Positions 55,927-64,000 of a stretch of 64,000 bases of DNA are shown piece by piece. The stretch comes from Thalassospira profundimaris WP0211. GTDB taxonomy: Bacteria; Pseudomonadota; Alphaproteobacteria; Rhodospirillales; Thalassospiraceae. Every line of letters starts with the position of its first letter. Within the stretch, counting starts at the first letter, position 1. The DNA lies in assembly GCF_000300275.1 (NCBI RefSeq), contig NZ_AMRN01000010.1, positions 1 to 64,000 of the forward strand. The letters run 5' to 3'. The position numbers and the translations under genes were made by a program. The notes beneath the pieces were generated by a model that was given only the letters and a program-made list of their open reading frames with translations, was not told where the DNA came from and searched no databases.

Positions 55927-57147
55927 TTACTCGGCATCCAGACCGTATGCCGTGTGCAACGCACGAACGGCAAGTTCGGTATATTCCTCGGCGATCAGAA
56001 CACTGACCTTGATTTCCGAGGTCGAGATGACCTGAATGTTGATGCCTTTTTCCGCAAGGGTTTCAAACATCTTGCGCGCAACACCGACGTGGGAACGCAT
56101 ACCCACACCAATGATCGACACCTTGGTCACATCAGAGGTGCTAAGCAGTTCCTGATAGGCGATCTTGTCTTTGTTCTTTTCGATCACCTGAAGCGCACGC
56201 TGGAATTCACCACGCGGAACGGTAAAGGTCATGTCCGTGCTTTTGCCGTCTTCTGAGACGTTCTGCACGATCATGTCGACATTGATATTGGCATCAGCCA
56301 GCGGGCTGAAGATTGAAGCGGCAATACCCGGCTTGTCCGCAACTTTCACCAAGGTGATCTTGGCTTCATCACGGCTATAGGCAATTCCGCTGACGACTTC
56401 CTGTTCCACGATCTCGTCCTCGTCTACAACAAGTGTTCCTTCTGCATCACTAAAGGTAGAACGGACCTGCACCCGGACGCGATGGTTCATTGCCATCTCG
56501 ACAGAACGGGTTTGCAGAACCTTTGCACCAAGAGATGCGAGTTCCAGCATTTCTTCGTAGGTAATCTTTTCGATCTTGCGCGCCTTGGGCACAATGCGCG
56601 GATCGGTGGTGTAAACACCATCGACATCGGTATAGATGTCGCAACGATCTGCGTTAAGTGCCGCGGCAAGGGCGACCGCCGACGTATCCGAACCGCCACG
56701 CCCAAGTGTGGTGATACGGTTGTCGGGTGCGATCCCCTGGAAACCGGCCACGCAAACGACTTCGCCGCCATTCATGCGCTTATCAAGCTCGGTGGTGTCG
56801 ATTTCCTTGATGCGGGCCTTGGCATGTGCGCCGTCGGTCTTGATCGGGATCTGCCAGCCAAGCCAGGAACGTGCAGGCACATCCATGCTTTGCAGCGCCA
56901 TCGCCAGCAAACCGACAGTCACCTGTTCGCCCGACGATACGATCACGTCATATTCACGTGCATCATACATCGGCGAAACTTCCTGCGCCCAGCCAACCAG
57001 TTCGTTGGTCTTGCCCGACATGGCGGACACGACAACAGCAACCTGATTGCCGGCATCGACCTCGGATTTCACCCGGCGCGCGACATTCTTGATTTTCTCG
57101 ACATCGGCGACCGAAGTGCCGCCAAATTTCATGACAATACGGGCCAT
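55927..57147 (-). CDS. lysC: Aspartate kinase
   Basis: A 406-residue monofunctional aspartokinase, first step of the aspartate family (Lys, Thr, Met). The kinase domain starts MARIVMKFGGTSVAD, then SSGEQVTVGLLAMAL, FQG and TTLGRGGSDTSA. Two C-terminal ACT domains (about 265-405) bind lysine and/or threonine for feedback control. The start has GGGGA upstream. It leads the long minus-strand block. Confidence 0.96.
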   Translation of the reverse strand: MARIVMKFGGTSVADVEKIKNVARRVKSEVDAGNQVAVVVSAMSGKTNELVGWAQEVSPMYDAREYDVIVSSGEQVTVGLLAMALQSMDVPARSWLGWQIPIKTDGAHAKARIKEIDTTELDKRMNGGEVVCVAGFQGIAPDNRITTLGRGGSDTSAVALAAALNADRCDIYTDVDGVYTTDPRIVPKARKIEKITYEEMLELASLGAKVLQTRSVEMAMNHRVRVQVRSTFSDAEGTLVVDEDEIVEQEVVSGIAYSRDEAKITLVKVADKPGIAASIFSPLADANINVDMIVQNVSEDGKSTDMTFTVPRGEFQRALQVIEKNKDKIAYQELLSTSDVTKVSIIGVGMRSHVGVARKMFETLAEKGINIQVISTSEIKVSVLIAEEYTELAVRALHTAYGLDAE

Positions 57148-57570
57148 GAAGTATCCCCGCTATGCTCGCCGTCCATCGGCTGTCCGAACGTGACGGCATG
57201 TGATCCGGTCCCGGCCCAGGTAAGCATGCCGAATTTGCGGCGCTTCCCCTGATCCAAGCGGCGTAATCAATACTGCCATAATCCCTGCGAAACAAGCGTC
57301 AAGGATGCCGATAAATTGCGTGAGAGCAATTTTTTTGACCTGATAATGTCCCAAACCGTCCGAATGCGGCAAATTGCGTCGCATATCATGCGAAAATTAC
57401 CCAGTAACCCTGATGATATGCATCACCTGAACATGGCTGCCTTGCTTTGAATTTCTGCCAGATCCCCGTCATCGCACCGTCATTTGACAGGTGAGTATTG
57501 CCTTGCCGTGCGCGCACGCGTAAACAGGGCGTCATACAGCAACGTTGTTTTACGCCTTCGGAGCCACACC
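57148..57570. promoter_or_regulatory. Divergent control region of lysC and ubiG, with an inverted repeat
   Basis: 423 bp without a gene. AAATTGC (57313-57319) and GCAATTT (57326-57332) form a perfect inverted repeat, and AAATTGCG recurs at about 57372. The arrangement could be an operator or a weak hairpin; I cannot assign a regulator. Confidence 0.45.
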
Positions 57571-58329
57571 ATGTCGGACGCATCCGCCCCCACCAGCCGC
57601 ACCGCCAATGCCGATGAAATCGCACGTTTTTCTGCGATGTCGGAAAAATGGTGGGATCCAAATGGTGTGATGAAGCCGCTGCACAAGTTCAATCCGGTAC
57701 GCCTGCAAATCCTGCGCGACAATATCTGTGCGCATCTTGGCCGCGATCCGGAAACGATAGAGCCGCTTAAAGACATCGAAATCATCGATATCGGCTGTGG
57801 TGCTGGCCTTCTGTCCGAGCCGCTTGCGCGCATGGGGGCAAAAATGACCTCGATTGACGCCTCAGAAAGCAATATCGAAGTCGCCAAAATCCATGCCGCA
57901 CAATCCGGCCTTGAAATCGACTATCGCTGCGCAACACCGGAAATGCTGGCCGATGAGGGCAAGCAGTTTGATATCGTTTTGAACATGGAAGTCATCGAAC
58001 ACGTCGATGACCCGCAATTCTTCATGCAGGCCTGTGCATCGGTGCTCAAACCGGGTGGCTTGATGTTTGTCGCCACACTGAACCGCACGATCAAATCACT
58101 GGCACTGGCCAAAATCGGCGCGGAATATGTTTTGCGCTGGCTGCCTGCGGGCACCCATGACTGGCGCAAGTTTGTCAAACCATCGGAAATGTCGGGCTAT
58201 CTGCGTGGTGCGGGTCTGGACCTTCAAGATATCACCGGGGTGGCTTACAACCCGTTCAACGACACATGGTCGCCTGCCCCGCGTGATCTTGATGTGAATT
58301 ATATGGTGATTGCCCGAAAGCCTGACTGA
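57571..58329 (+). CDS. ubiG: Ubiquinone biosynthesis O-methyltransferase UbiG
   Basis: A 252-residue class I SAM-dependent methyltransferase performing both O-methylations of ubiquinone. It carries WWDPNGVMKPLHKFNPVRL, the SAM motif DIGCGAGLLSEPLA near residue 72-85, and LNMEVIEHVDDPQFF and the FVATLNRTIKS block typical of UbiG. The ATG at 57571 is preceded by GGAG. It converges on a DUF1178 gene 15 bp away, a neighbour pairing common in alphaproteobacteria. Confidence 0.96.
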   Translation: MSDASAPTSRTANADEIARFSAMSEKWWDPNGVMKPLHKFNPVRLQILRDNICAHLGRDPETIEPLKDIEIIDIGCGAGLLSEPLARMGAKMTSIDASESNIEVAKIHAAQSGLEIDYRCATPEMLADEGKQFDIVLNMEVIEHVDDPQFFMQACASVLKPGGLMFVATLNRTIKSLALAKIGAEYVLRWLPAGTHDWRKFVKPSEMSGYLRGAGLDLQDITGVAYNPFNDTWSPAPRDLDVNYMVIARKPD

Positions 58330-58344
58330 TCTTCTTGGATCACG

Positions 58345-58779
58345 TCAGTTCTTTTTGGTTCCGTCATCCCACGGCAACGCCATGACATCGATGCCTTCAT
58401 CGACCAGTTCGGCGGTTTCCTTGAGCGAAGCCTGACCATAGATGCCGCGCTTTTCGGTTTCGCCATAATGGATTTTGCGGGCTTCGTCGGCAAACTTGTT
58501 GCCGACATTTTCGCAATTGCTTTCGACCTGTTTGCGAATTTCGGCAATTGCGGCCTGGGTCGCTTCGGCGATTGCCTTTTGCTGTTGTTTTTCCGCGGCG
58601 ACTTCTTTTTGCCGTGACGTGCGCAAACGCGGCGCCATCAGGGCCTTGCCAACATTTGATGTTCCACACACCGGGCAGGACAAATCCCCGCTGGCGGCCT
58701 GCGCGTCATATGTTGCGCCGTCCTTGAACCAACCTTCGAATTCGTGATCATGTTCGCATTTAAGCTGAAATAGAATCAT
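58345..58779 (-). CDS. DUF1178 family protein
   Basis: A 144-residue protein beginning MILFQLKCEHDHEFEGWF. It has two cysteine pairs (C-x-H-D-H near the start; CPVCG near 40) that could bind zinc, followed by KALMAPRLR, an Ala/Gln/Glu-rich helix and the conserved KFADEARKIHYGE, then GIYGQAS and ALP. No function is established. The ATG at 58779 lacks a clear ribosome binding site; seven open codons lie upstream. It is convergent with ubiG. Confidence 0.9.
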   Translation of the reverse strand: MILFQLKCEHDHEFEGWFKDGATYDAQAASGDLSCPVCGTSNVGKALMAPRLRTSRQKEVAAEKQQQKAIAEATQAAIAEIRKQVESNCENVGNKFADEARKIHYGETEKRGIYGQASLKETAELVDEGIDVMALPWDDGTKKN

Positions 58780-58904
58780 GATGGTACGTGTATAAGCCAA
58801 ACCAGTAGCAAAACGATAACACTATCAGATACAGATCATATGGCGCGCATTGGCGGGGATCGCCAGCCTGCGGGCGCCACACTCAATAACCAAGATTTAC
58901 AAAA

Positions 58905-59429
58905 ATGTCATCCCAATTGCCATCAAGCTGGGTCACACAGAACTGTCCCGCACCACACCCTACCCGCAATCGCGCGCTTGATCTTGCGTGCGGCAAGGGA
59001 CGGCACAGCTTCTGGCTGGCGGATCAGGGTTGGCAGGTGACGGCAATTGATCGCGATCTTTCGCAGACCGATACCGATACGAACCAGGCGATCACTTGGA
59101 TCGAAGCGGATCTTGAAACCGGTCACTGGCCGTTGGACGATCAACAGTTCGATCTGATCGTTGTTGCCAATTACTTGCATCGGCCGCTGTTTGAATATCT
59201 GCGCAACGCCGTCCGACCGGGCGGCACCCTGATTTATGAAACCTTTATGGTCGGGAACGAAGCATATGGCCGTCCGCGATCACCGGATTTCCTGCTGCGC
59301 ACCGATGAACTGGCAGACACATTTGCCGACTGGACGATCATCGCCCAGCAACAAGGCCCGATCAGAGCGAAACCGGGTGATGAAATTACAGCGATAAAAC
59401 AATCTATTGTGGCGCAGAAGCCTGAATAA
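58905..59429 (+). CDS. Small class I SAM-dependent methyltransferase
   Basis: A 174-residue protein with the SAM-binding motif RALDLACGKGRHSFWLA (about 23-39), the acidic AIDRD second strand, an EADLE motif, FDLIVVANYLHRPL and a GGTLIYETF strand. This is the compact TehB/UbiE-like fold. The substrate is unknown. There is no clear Shine-Dalgarno before the ATG. It is divergent from the DUF1178 gene and about 150 bp before the PhoX gene. Confidence 0.82.
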   Translation: MSSQLPSSWVTQNCPAPHPTRNRALDLACGKGRHSFWLADQGWQVTAIDRDLSQTDTDTNQAITWIEADLETGHWPLDDQQFDLIVVANYLHRPLFEYLRNAVRPGGTLIYETFMVGNEAYGRPRSPDFLLRTDELADTFADWTIIAQQQGPIRAKPGDEITAIKQSIVAQKPE

Positions 59430-59578
59430 GGCGGATCAGCTGAACGGCATGGATGATTGAAACAAATCCGTAACATACTGTTTTTGCAAAAAGAAACACA
59501 ACTTTCACAATTAAAATGTGTCGTTTCTGGCATCTTCCCTGCTGCTGTTTCAGGCATAGGCGTTAAGAGAGAAAAGCC

Positions 59579-61492
59579 ATGAACGATAAATACGAAATCA
59601 TCGAAGATAGCGACGATATCCCGTCCAACCCGACCAACAATCCGTGCATCGACGATCTGATCAATGCACGCTTTTCCCGCCGCGGCTTTTTCAAAGGCCT
59701 GATGGCGACGTCGGCTGTTGTGGGCGCAGGCATTGCGACCAGAGGCGTTGCCAAGGCGCAGTCGCCATCCACCCTGACCTTCAAATCCATCCCGCAGAAA
59801 ATCACCGAAACCCATGCTGTTGCTGACGGTTACGACGCAAGTGTGCTGATCCGTTGGGGCGACAAGGTTGTTGCCGATGCACCGGCATTCGTTCCGGGTC
59901 AGGTCGATGCCAACGCGCAGAACAAGCAGTTCGGTTATAACTGCGACTATGTCGGCTATATGCCGCTTCCGGTTGGTTCGCAGAATTCCGACCATGGTCT
60001 GCTGTGCGTCAGCCACGAATACACCAATGCCGAACTGATGTGGTCGGGCCTCAAGGACGCGATGGATGCATCCGAAGAACAGGCACTCCATGAAATCGCG
60101 GCCCACGGTCATTCGGTCATCGAAGTCAAGAAAACCGGTGGCAAATGGCAGGTTGTTGACGGGTCCGATTATGCGCGCCGCATCTCCCCGATCGACACCG
60201 AAATGCAGATTACCGGTCCGGCTGCTGGTCATGACCGCCTTAAAACCAATACCGATCCGACCGGCACCCGTGTTATCGGGACGCTGAACAACTGTGCGGG
60301 TGGCAAAACCCCGTGGGGTACGGTTCTGATCGCCGAAGAAAACTTCAACGGTTACTTTGGCGGCGATATCGCCAAAACCAGCGAAGAACGCAACTACAAG
60401 CGTCTGGGCATCAGCCAGGACAGCTGGTACTCGTGGGTTAAATATTTCGACCGCTTCAATGTTGAAAAAGACCCGAACGAGCCGAACAAATTTGGCTGGA
60501 TGGTTGAAATCGATCCGTACGATCCGACCTCGATGCCGAAAAAGCGCACCGCCCTTGGCCGCTTCAAGCACGAAGGTGCTACGGTCATCATCAACAAGGA
60601 CAACTCCGTTGTTGCCTATTCCGGTGATGATCAGCGTTTTGACTATCTCTACAAATTCATTGCGGCAAACAAATACAATCCGAATGATCGCGCCGCGAAC
60701 ATGGACCTTCTGGAAAACGGCACCCTGTTTGTCGCCCAGTTCCACGAAGATGGCAGCCTTGACTGGATGCCGCTGATCTTCGGTGAAGGCCCGCTGACCG
60801 CTGAAAACGACTTCCACAGCCAGGCTGATGTTCTGATCGAAGCACGCCGTGCGGCCGACCTTCTGGGCGCAACCCAGATGGACCGCCCGGAAGACGTCGA
60901 ACCGAACCCGGTCAACGGCAAGGTCTATGTCATGCTGACCAACAACTCCAAGCGCAAGGAAGGCAACGCAGCAAACCCGCGTGCGGCCAACCCGCATGGT
61001 CACGTGCTGGAACTTACCCCTCCGGGTGGCCGCGGCAAGGATGCCGATCACACCGCTTCGCGCTTTACCTGGGACATCATGATTGCTGCTGGCAACCCGG
61101 CGGTTGCCGATGACAAGGCGGTTTACCATCCGGCAGCAGAATCTTGGGTTTCCTGCCCGGACAACATGGCAATCGACCATCGTGGTCGCCTGTGGATTTC
61201 CACCGACGGCGCACCGAAGTCCGACATTCCTGATGGCATGCACGCCACCGATGTCGATGGTCCGGGCCGTGCGCTGACCAAATTCTTCTTTGCGTGCCCG
61301 GTTGGTGCGGAAATGTGTGGTCCGGAATTCACCCCGGATGGAAAGACGCTGTTCCTTGCTGTTCAGCACCCGGCAGACGGTTCGTCCTATGACGCGCCAA
61401 GCACCCGCTGGCCGGACTTCCAGGCAGCAATGCCGCCGCGTCCGTCGGTTGTGGCTGTGACCAAAAATGACGGCGGTGAAATCGCGGGCTAA
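59579..61492 (+). CDS. phoX: PhoX family (DUF839) alkaline phosphatase-like protein
   Basis: A 637-residue exported protein. A Tat signal is present: SRRGFFKG (33-40) followed by a hydrophobic stretch (about 42-60) and an AQS cut region. The mature domain is a beta-propeller of the DUF839 family, with HEYTNAEL, WGTVLIAEENFNG, VEIDPYDPTSMPKKRTALGRF, VAYSGDDQRFDYLYKF and RPEDVEPNPVNGKVYV. PhoX releases phosphate from organic phosphoesters using calcium and iron. Activity is inferred from family. It ends at a strong terminator. Confidence 0.9.
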   Translation: MNDKYEIIEDSDDIPSNPTNNPCIDDLINARFSRRGFFKGLMATSAVVGAGIATRGVAKAQSPSTLTFKSIPQKITETHAVADGYDASVLIRWGDKVVADAPAFVPGQVDANAQNKQFGYNCDYVGYMPLPVGSQNSDHGLLCVSHEYTNAELMWSGLKDAMDASEEQALHEIAAHGHSVIEVKKTGGKWQVVDGSDYARRISPIDTEMQITGPAAGHDRLKTNTDPTGTRVIGTLNNCAGGKTPWGTVLIAEENFNGYFGGDIAKTSEERNYKRLGISQDSWYSWVKYFDRFNVEKDPNEPNKFGWMVEIDPYDPTSMPKKRTALGRFKHEGATVIINKDNSVVAYSGDDQRFDYLYKFIAANKYNPNDRAANMDLLENGTLFVAQFHEDGSLDWMPLIFGEGPLTAENDFHSQADVLIEARRAADLLGATQMDRPEDVEPNPVNGKVYVMLTNNSKRKEGNAANPRAANPHGHVLELTPPGGRGKDADHTASRFTWDIMIAAGNPAVADDKAVYHPAAESWVSCPDNMAIDHRGRLWISTDGAPKSDIPDGMHATDVDGPGRALTKFFFACPVGAEMCGPEFTPDGKTLFLAVQHPADGSSYDAPSTRWPDFQAAMPPRPSVVAVTKNDGGEIAG

Positions 61493-61518
61493 CCGCCTGC
61501 TTCACTGTCCTCTAATGC

Positions 61519-61556
61519 AAAACGCACCGGCCAGTTTGCCGGTGCGTTTTTGTTTG
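61519..61556. terminator. Bidirectional intrinsic terminator
   Basis: AAAACGCACCGG/CCGGTGCGTTTT (61519-61530 and 61539-61550) with an 8-nt loop and T's on both strands lies between the convergent phoX and YHS genes. Confidence 0.88.
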
Positions 61557-61573
61557 TCTGCGCGTCACCCATA

Positions 61574-62116
61574 TTACTTGATCGGGGCTGCCATATCATA
61601 GGTGCCGTCATTATCTGAAATTGCCATCCAGCTTTTGTCCGACGCGGACTTGCTTTCAAGATCGGTCCAGTTGCCTTTGGCGACACTGATATTGCCTGAA
61701 ATATCCTCGTTCCAGAAACCAACTACGGCCGGCGTGATATTCAGATAAAGTTTCCCGTCGACAATCCGCCACAGGTTCGGATTGGCCGGCACTTTGCCGC
61801 CCTTTACAACCCCGTATGCACAATGCCCATCAAAGGCCGGGGCGTATTTCGCCGGATCGGCCAGAAACATGTCGCGGTTTTCCTCGGACGCAAATGCCCA
61901 GGTCGCACCATTATATTCGGCGGTGATGTCTGCCCGGCCCGGAACGGCATGGGGCTGCATCATACCGACATCCTTTTGCGGCAAGTTGAAATAGGCCACC
62001 GCGTCATAACCGCTGATCGCAAAGCCGGTTTCATCGACATATTGCTCGCCGGCAAGGGCGGCACCCGACAGGCCAAAAACAAATGCCGTACCGATCAAAA
62101 ACTTTTTGAACATCAT
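61574..62116 (-). CDS. Secreted YHS-domain protein
   Basis: A 180-residue protein with a signal peptide (MMFKKFLIGTAFVFGLSGAAL then AG). The YHS domain follows: GYDAVAYFNL, VPGRADITAEYNGATWAFASEENRDMF, PAKYAPAFDGHCAYGVV and NLWRIVDGKLYLN. YHS proteins are associated with metal (copper/heavy metal) handling, but the function is not established. The ATG at 62116 has GGAGG seven bases upstream. It is divergent from the VOC gene and convergent with phoX. Confidence 0.88.
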   Translation of the reverse strand: MMFKKFLIGTAFVFGLSGAALAGEQYVDETGFAISGYDAVAYFNLPQKDVGMMQPHAVPGRADITAEYNGATWAFASEENRDMFLADPAKYAPAFDGHCAYGVVKGGKVPANPNLWRIVDGKLYLNITPAVVGFWNEDISGNISVAKGNWTDLESKSASDKSWMAISDNDGTYDMAAPIK

Positions 62117-62267
62117 CCCTGTTCCTCCGTTTGAAAATCCCTGATGAACCGAGTTTGCCCGGGAAGGGCTTCAAAGCGAAATGACGTTGCGACACTGTTT
62201 CGTGAGATCGCGTGAACCTATGAAAAACCGGTCTGTGCTTCCTATATCAAACAAAGAGAATTACCCC

Positions 62268-62298
62268 TTGACCTCAACTATAGTTGAGGAATTACCAA
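62268..62298 (+). promoter_or_regulatory. SoxR-box-like palindrome in a MerR-type promoter
   Basis: CCTCAACTA/TAGTTGAGG (62272-62289) is a perfect 18-bp palindrome. The outer CCTCAA and TTGAGG equal the E. coli SoxR site CCTCAAGTTAACTTGAGG, and only the central six bases differ. It overlaps a TTGACC (62268-62273) with a possible -10 near 62290-62298, the long-spacer layout of MerR-family activators. It precedes the VOC gene by about 50 bp. Confidence 0.7.
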
Positions 62299-62341
62299 GA
62301 AGGGAAATCGGAAAACAGACATACCAAAACAAGGATAAGCC

Positions 62342-62725
62342 ATGACTGCTGCATTTCTCGAACACGTGAATTTTACGGTCGCCGATCCGGCGAAAACCGC
62401 CCGGAACCTGCATAACTGGTTTGGCTGGCACACCCGCTGGCACGGGGAGGCCATCCATGGCGGGCTGTCCTATCATGTTGGCAATGACACAAGCTATGTC
62501 GCGATCTATGCCCATGGCACGCCAAAGGACGGCCAAGATAACTCCTATGCCACCATTGGTGGGCTGAACCATATCGGGATTGTCGTCGATGACCTTGATG
62601 CGACCGAGGCAAAGATCAAGGCCGACGGCATCGAAACCTTCAACCATGCCGATTACGAACCCGGTCGCCGGTTCTATTTCCGTGATGAAAACAACATCGA
62701 ATTCGAAGTGGTCAGTTACGCCTGA
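62342..62725 (+). CDS. VOC family (glyoxalase-like) protein
   Basis: A 127-residue protein with the two beta-alpha-beta-beta-beta modules of the vicinal oxygen chelate superfamily: FLEHVNFTVADPAKTARNLHNWFGW, then GGLNHIGIVVDDLDATEAKIKADGI and a YFRDENNIEFEVVSY end with a potential metal-ligand glutamate. It could be a glyoxalase, dioxygenase or resistance protein. A SoxR-like box just upstream suggests redox-stress induction. It converges on the nitrilase-type gene. Confidence 0.88.
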   Translation: MTAAFLEHVNFTVADPAKTARNLHNWFGWHTRWHGEAIHGGLSYHVGNDTSYVAIYAHGTPKDGQDNSYATIGGLNHIGIVVDDLDATEAKIKADGIETFNHADYEPGRRFYFRDENNIEFEVVSYA

Positions 62726-62745
62726 CCACTTCGGTCAAAGATCGA

Positions 62746-63570
62746 TTAGCAGGGTTCATATTCCCGATCATTGCCAAGCGATGGCACCATCCGGCGAATT
62801 TCATCAACGCGCGTCAGATCAATCTCGGCGGTGATGAAACCCGGATCGGTGCCACCATCGGCCAAGACCTGCCCCCACGGATCAATGATCAGGGAATGAC
62901 CAAATGTCTGGCGGTCGCCCGGATGATCACCGCACTGGGCGGCTGCAATCACAAAGCATCCGTTTTCAATCGCACGCGCCTTCAAAAGGGTATGCCAGTG
63001 CGCCTGCCCGGTGGTGCGGGTAAAGGCCGCCGGGATGCTGAGGATCTTTGCCCCTGCCTTGGCGTAATCGCGAAACAGATGTGGGAACCGCACGTCATAG
63101 CAGATCGATATCCCTACCTTGCCAAAATCGGTGTCAGCCAGTCGGGTCGCATTGCCGGGACGGAACGTTTTGCTTTCGCGGTAACTTTCTCCATTGGCCA
63201 GATCGACGTCAAACATGTGGATCTTGTCATAGGACGTGATGACCTTGCCATCCGGACCAATCACGAAACACCGGTTCGCAACGCGATCTTCATCCGGCAC
63301 TTTGACATGCAGCGATCCGACAATCAGCGTCGATCTCAGTTCTTCGGCCAGGTCGCAAAAGAAAACCAGACCGGGATGCTCATTCTCGGGAAAGGCAGCG
63401 GCACGGACATTTTCGCCGCCAAACGACATCATCGACACGTTTTCAGGAAAGGCGATCAATCTGGCCCCGGCAGCATGGGCATCGCGGGCATAGGTTGCTG
63501 CGCGCGCAAGGTTATCAGACATCACATCGCGTGAATTGACCTGCACGCAGGCCGCAATGAAACGGGTCAT
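62746..63570 (-). CDS. Carbon-nitrogen hydrolase, Nit1-like
   Basis: A 274-residue member of the nitrilase superfamily. The catalytic triad is Glu43 (FPEN), Lys116 (YDKIHMFD) and Cys157 (CYDVRFP). The pattern matches Nit1-type proteins, which hydrolyse deaminated glutathione, and also omega-amidases. Relatives lie near DUF1178 and ubiG in other alphaproteobacteria, as here. The start codon is an ATG; the upstream context is a moderately purine-rich stretch. A 230-bp intergenic region separates it from the GntR gene. Confidence 0.92.
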   Translation of the reverse strand: MTRFIAACVQVNSRDVMSDNLARAATYARDAHAAGARLIAFPENVSMMSFGGENVRAAAFPENEHPGLVFFCDLAEELRSTLIVGSLHVKVPDEDRVANRCFVIGPDGKVITSYDKIHMFDVDLANGESYRESKTFRPGNATRLADTDFGKVGISICYDVRFPHLFRDYAKAGAKILSIPAAFTRTTGQAHWHTLLKARAIENGCFVIAAAQCGDHPGDRQTFGHSLIIDPWGQVLADGGTDPGFITAEIDLTRVDEIRRMVPSLGNDREYEPC

Positions 63571-63765
63571 GACGCAGTCTCCTTTTTATCATTATCCGTC
63601 TTCATGATGCGGCTCATCCCAGCCTGCCGCAATAGATAATTGGGATAGCGCAGCGGCGAACAAGGCCCGCAAAAAGACCTGCGCCTAAGCGCACACATTG
63701 CGCATTTCCGCATCAACAACCGACATCACGCACATCCCAAATTCAGTCTTTTCATCCCCGAAATT

Positions 63766-63789
63766 AGTGTATACAGTATTCCGTACACC
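63766..63789. promoter_or_regulatory. Operator-like inverted repeat upstream of the GntR gene
   Basis: GTGTA (63767-63771) and TACAC (63784-63788) form an inverted repeat around an AT-rich core; TGTATACA (63768-63775) is a palindrome. GntR/FadR regulators often bind such GTATAC-type sites near their own genes. The assignment is speculative. Confidence 0.4.
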
Positions 63790-63804
63790 TAACGAGGATC
63801 GAAG

Positions 63805-64000
63805 ATGGAACCTCTTTCCGGCCGAAAAAGTCTGACTGACGAAGTGCATGACCGCCTGGTTGATGCCTTGTGTTCCGGTGCTCTCCCTCCCGGGACACCT
63901 TTGCGTCAGGAAGCTATTGCCGAGGAACTCAATGTCTCGCGGCAACCAGTGTTGCAAGCTCTGGGGTTGCTGCGTCGTGACGGGCTGGTTGAACCGATGG
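63805..64000 (+). CDS. GntR family transcriptional regulator, cut by the window edge
   Basis: The first 65 codons show a winged helix-turn-helix: LTDEVHDRLVDALCSGALPPGTPLRQEAIAE then LNVSRQPVLQALGLLRRDGLVEPM, the GntR DNA-binding pattern. The ATG has GAGGA upstream. The effector domain (FCD or UTRA) lies outside the window. The A/G-rich TPLRQEAIAEELNVSR resembles the FadR/FCD group, but this is a guess. Confidence 0.85.
   Translation, partial: MEPLSGRKSLTDEVHDRLVDALCSGALPPGTPLRQEAIAEELNVSRQPVLQALGLLRRDGLVEPM

Noticed and set aside
1-64000. CRISPR array, prophage, integrase or IS element
   Set aside because: No regularly spaced repeats, no transposase, integrase or phage structural genes were recognised.

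Overview
The window looks like a chromosomal segment of a free-living alphaproteobacterium of the Rhodospirillales type, and Thalassospira or a close relative is my best guess. The basis is family content and gene order: RcdA (DUF1465), TrcR (DUF1013), DUF1192 and DUF4167 proteins, COQ9, a three-subunit transhydrogenase (pntAA/pntAB/pntB) and the lysC-ptsP-prfA-prmC-DUF4167-clpB order. The genus is inference. Almost everything is housekeeping. I recognised no rRNA, tRNA, insertion sequence, prophage or CRISPR array.

Region 1 (1-10.2 kb): an M23 peptidase, an ABC exporter, frataxin (cyaY), ribosomal protein L31 (rpmE), a membrane-anchored class III nucleotide cyclase, then a cluster with cell-cycle associations: RcdA-like, DUF1192, quinone oxidoreductase and TrcR-like. 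Region 2 (10.3-18.8 kb): a DeoR regulator and a LysR regulator that overlap tail to tail, a GNAT acetyltransferase, propionyl-CoA synthetase (prpE), two DUF465 proteins, ubiX, 6-phosphofructokinase and a degenerate GGDEF protein. Region 3 (19-27.8 kb): purE-purK, an inactive-looking nuclease-fold secreted protein, an AT-rich orphan with an HEPN-type motif, def-COQ9, a HlyD/small membrane protein pair, rpsU, an SDR and a membrane-anchored unknown. Region 4 (27.8-38.3 kb): the pnt operon with a long upstream region, an ABC1 kinase with oligoendopeptidase F, a long-chain acyl-CoA synthetase with a P-loop kinase, and DUF4197.

Region 5 (38.4-57.1 kb) is a long minus-strand block: lysC, a nitronate monooxygenase-like gene, ptsP, rodZ, ispG, hisS, hemA, prfA, prmC, DUF4167 and clpB. 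Between DUF4167 and clpB sit a MOSC protein and an orphan VirD4/TraG-like coupling-protein homologue that lacks recognisable Walker A and Walker B catalytic residues. Region 6 (57.5-64 kb): ubiG, DUF1178, a small methyltransferase, a PhoX-type phosphatase, a YHS protein, a VOC-family gene with a SoxR-box-like palindrome in front of it, a nitrilase-superfamily hydrolase and the start of a GntR regulator cut by the window edge.

Functional threads are ubiquinone biosynthesis spread over several loci (ubiX, COQ9, ABC1/UbiB-like kinase, ubiG), translation (rpmE, rpsU, def, hisS, prfA, prmC), NADPH supply (pnt) and envelope or cell-cycle functions (M23, RodZ, RcdA, TrcR). The least ordinary items are the degenerate coupling protein, the SoxR-like box, two minus-strand leader regions with intrinsic terminators (upstream of rcdA and pntAA) that could hold small RNAs or attenuators, and the HEPN-like orphan. 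I do not see a clear multi-gene undescribed system.
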